Assembly (NCBI GenBank): GCA_023429345.1
Contig: JAEYVB010000178.1
Location: 1-6,470, forward strand
Source of the DNA: Planctomycetota bacterium
GTDB lineage: Bacteria; Planctomycetota; Phycisphaerae; Phycisphaerales; UBA1924
Reading direction: 5' to 3'
Length of the DNA: 6,470 nt
A program made the translations under genes and the position numbers. Positions 5,977 to 6,470 of the stretch are shown in pieces. Under the pieces are notes generated by a model. That model saw nothing but the letters and a program-made list of their open reading frames with translations. It had not been told where the DNA came from and ran no database searches. The stretch's first letter is position 1. Every line of letters begins with the position of its first letter.

Positions 5977-6007
5977 ACCGGAGCAAACAGCGTTTTGAGC
6001 CTCCGCG

Positions 6008-6013
6008 TACACT
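6008..6013 (+). promoter_or_regulatory. Putative -10 element (TACACT) of the gene at 6057
   Basis: TACACT, identical to the hexamer at 1905-1910, predicts a transcription start near 6020 and a leader of about 37 bases containing AAGGAG. It overlaps by 3 bases the minus-strand -10 at 6011-6016. TTGAGC at 5995-6000 is only 7 bases upstream, too close to be a -35. Confidence 0.5.
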
Positions 6014-6019
6014 CTAGCA
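6011..6019 (-). promoter_or_regulatory. Putative extended -10 (TGCTAGAGT) of the propeller gene
   Basis: On the minus strand this reads TGC followed by TAGAGT (6016 down to 6011), matching the TGn extended -10 pattern that needs no strong -35. The transcription start would be near 6004, giving a leader of about 44 bases to ATG 5960. It overlaps the plus-strand TACACT at 6011-6013. Confidence 0.45.
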
Positions 6020-6040
6020 GAAGCCCCGGCCCGACCCGAG

Positions 6041-6046
6041 AAGGAG
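6041..6046 (+). promoter_or_regulatory. Ribosome binding site of the gene at 6057
   Basis: AAGGAG, within GAGAAGGAG, lies 10 bases before ATG 6057. It is the strongest Shine-Dalgarno match in the window and fixes the start of this truncated gene. Confidence 0.6.
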
Positions 6047-6056
6047 TTACGCCCCG

Positions 6057-6470
6057 ATGGCCCCACTGGTGCGCACCGTCTTGACCCTCGCGGGGTGCTC
6101 GCTCGCAGCGTGCCCCGGGCTCGCCCCCGCACAGGACGCCCCGCAGCCTGCGACGCCGCCCCCCGTCCAGGAGACCATCAAGCCCCCGGCGCTCGAGCGG
6201 GCCCAGAACCCGCCCCGCGGCGACACCATCGTGCTCCAGGACGGCCGCTCCGTCGTCGCCACCATCCTCAAGGAAACCGCCGACAAGCTCTGGCTCGACC
6301 TGGGCTTCACCATCCTCGAGATCCCCCGGGCGCAGGTCGAGTCCATCACCCGCGCCACCCCCGACGACAAGGCGGTCGACGCCCTCGGGGTGCGCGACGA
6401 CCTCTTCCGCATCGCCACCAGTCTCCCCGAACGCGCCCCCAAGGAACTCGCCCGCCGCTTCGGCGAGGCC
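6057..6470 (+). CDS. Exported protein, N-terminal part only; possibly a trypsin-like serine protease
   Basis: The frame runs from ATG 6057 to the window end (138 residues) without a stop, so the C-terminus is missing. Residues 1-25 are an export signal: Arg6, a hydrophobic stretch 7-18, and an Ala-Pro-Ala|Gln site after residue 25. Two lipobox-like motifs, LAGC (Cys14) and LAAC (Cys19), leave open that it is a lipoprotein. Residues 26-54 are a Pro/Ala-rich linker. Residues 55-100 (GDTIVLQDGRSV through LGFTILEIPRAQVESI) look like a small beta-barrel of alternating hydrophobic strands. The end, LPERAPKELARRFGEA, resembles what precedes the trypsin-like domain in planctomycete secreted S1C-type proteases, as I remember them. 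No catalytic His, Asp or Ser lies in the window, so this is weak inference. It is divergent from the propeller gene, with about 96 bases between starts, and may share its regulation. Confidence 0.6.
   Translation, partial: MAPLVRTVLTLAGCSLAACPGLAPAQDAPQPATPPPVQETIKPPALERAQNPPRGDTIVLQDGRSVVATILKETADKLWLDLGFTILEIPRAQVESITRATPDDKAVDALGVRDDLFRIATSLPERAPKELARRFGEA

Noticed and set aside
5995..6000. TTGAGC as a -35 box for the gene at 6057
   Set aside because: Only 7 bases separate it from the -10 TACACT, far short of the usual 16-18.
1..6470. Mobile elements, tRNA/rRNA genes, CRISPR arrays, riboswitches
   Set aside because: No transposase or integrase motifs, terminal repeats, cloverleaf or regularly spaced repeats were seen on either strand, and nearly all the DNA is occupied by recognisable genes.

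Overview
The window looks like a piece of core chromosome from a very GC-rich bacterium. The best guess is Planctomycetota, probably the class Phycisphaerae. That rests on the gene types (a large secreted FG-GAP/VCBS propeller protein, and a secreted protein whose N-terminus resembles planctomycete trypsin-like proteases), the character of the UppS and CdsA sequences, and the third-position codon bias. The assignment is inference; no rRNA or marker phylogeny is available here.

Layout. On the + strand lie four closely spaced genes: uppS (58-933, possibly starting further upstream), cdsA (972-1898), a coiled-coil C4 zinc-ribbon protein (1946-2764) and hpt (2879-3436). They meet a large minus-strand gene (3441-5960) tail to tail with only 4 bases between stop codons. 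That gene encodes an exported protein of about 839 residues that I read as 14 FG-GAP/VCBS blades. It is divergently transcribed from a second exported protein on the + strand (6057 to the window end, truncated), and the two start from back-to-back, overlapping -10 elements.

Function. uppS and cdsA are the familiar pair for cell-envelope precursors: undecaprenyl diphosphate as the glycan lipid carrier, and CDP-diacylglycerol for phospholipids. The zinc-ribbon protein belongs to a family of poorly understood regulators or adaptors. hpt salvages purines. The propeller protein and its divergent partner are exported and may be co-regulated. No function can be assigned to that pair from the sequence alone.

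Regulation. Although the four left-hand genes are packed like an operon, cdsA, the zinc-ribbon gene and hpt each have a TACRCT/TACAGT-type -10 hexamer just upstream. For cdsA and hpt the start codon falls where transcription should begin and no Shine-Dalgarno is present, which suggests leaderless mRNAs. The zinc-ribbon gene has a hairpin around its -10 and a possible 7-codon leader ORF.

Composition. The + strand is C-rich throughout, whichever way the gene points: plus-strand genes prefer NNC codons and the minus-strand gene prefers NNG codons. This looks like replication-strand skew.

I saw no mobile element, CRISPR array, tRNA or rRNA, and no clear candidate for a wholly new multi-gene system. 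The points most worth following are the 14-blade protein with its divergent partner, and the leaderless promoter pattern.
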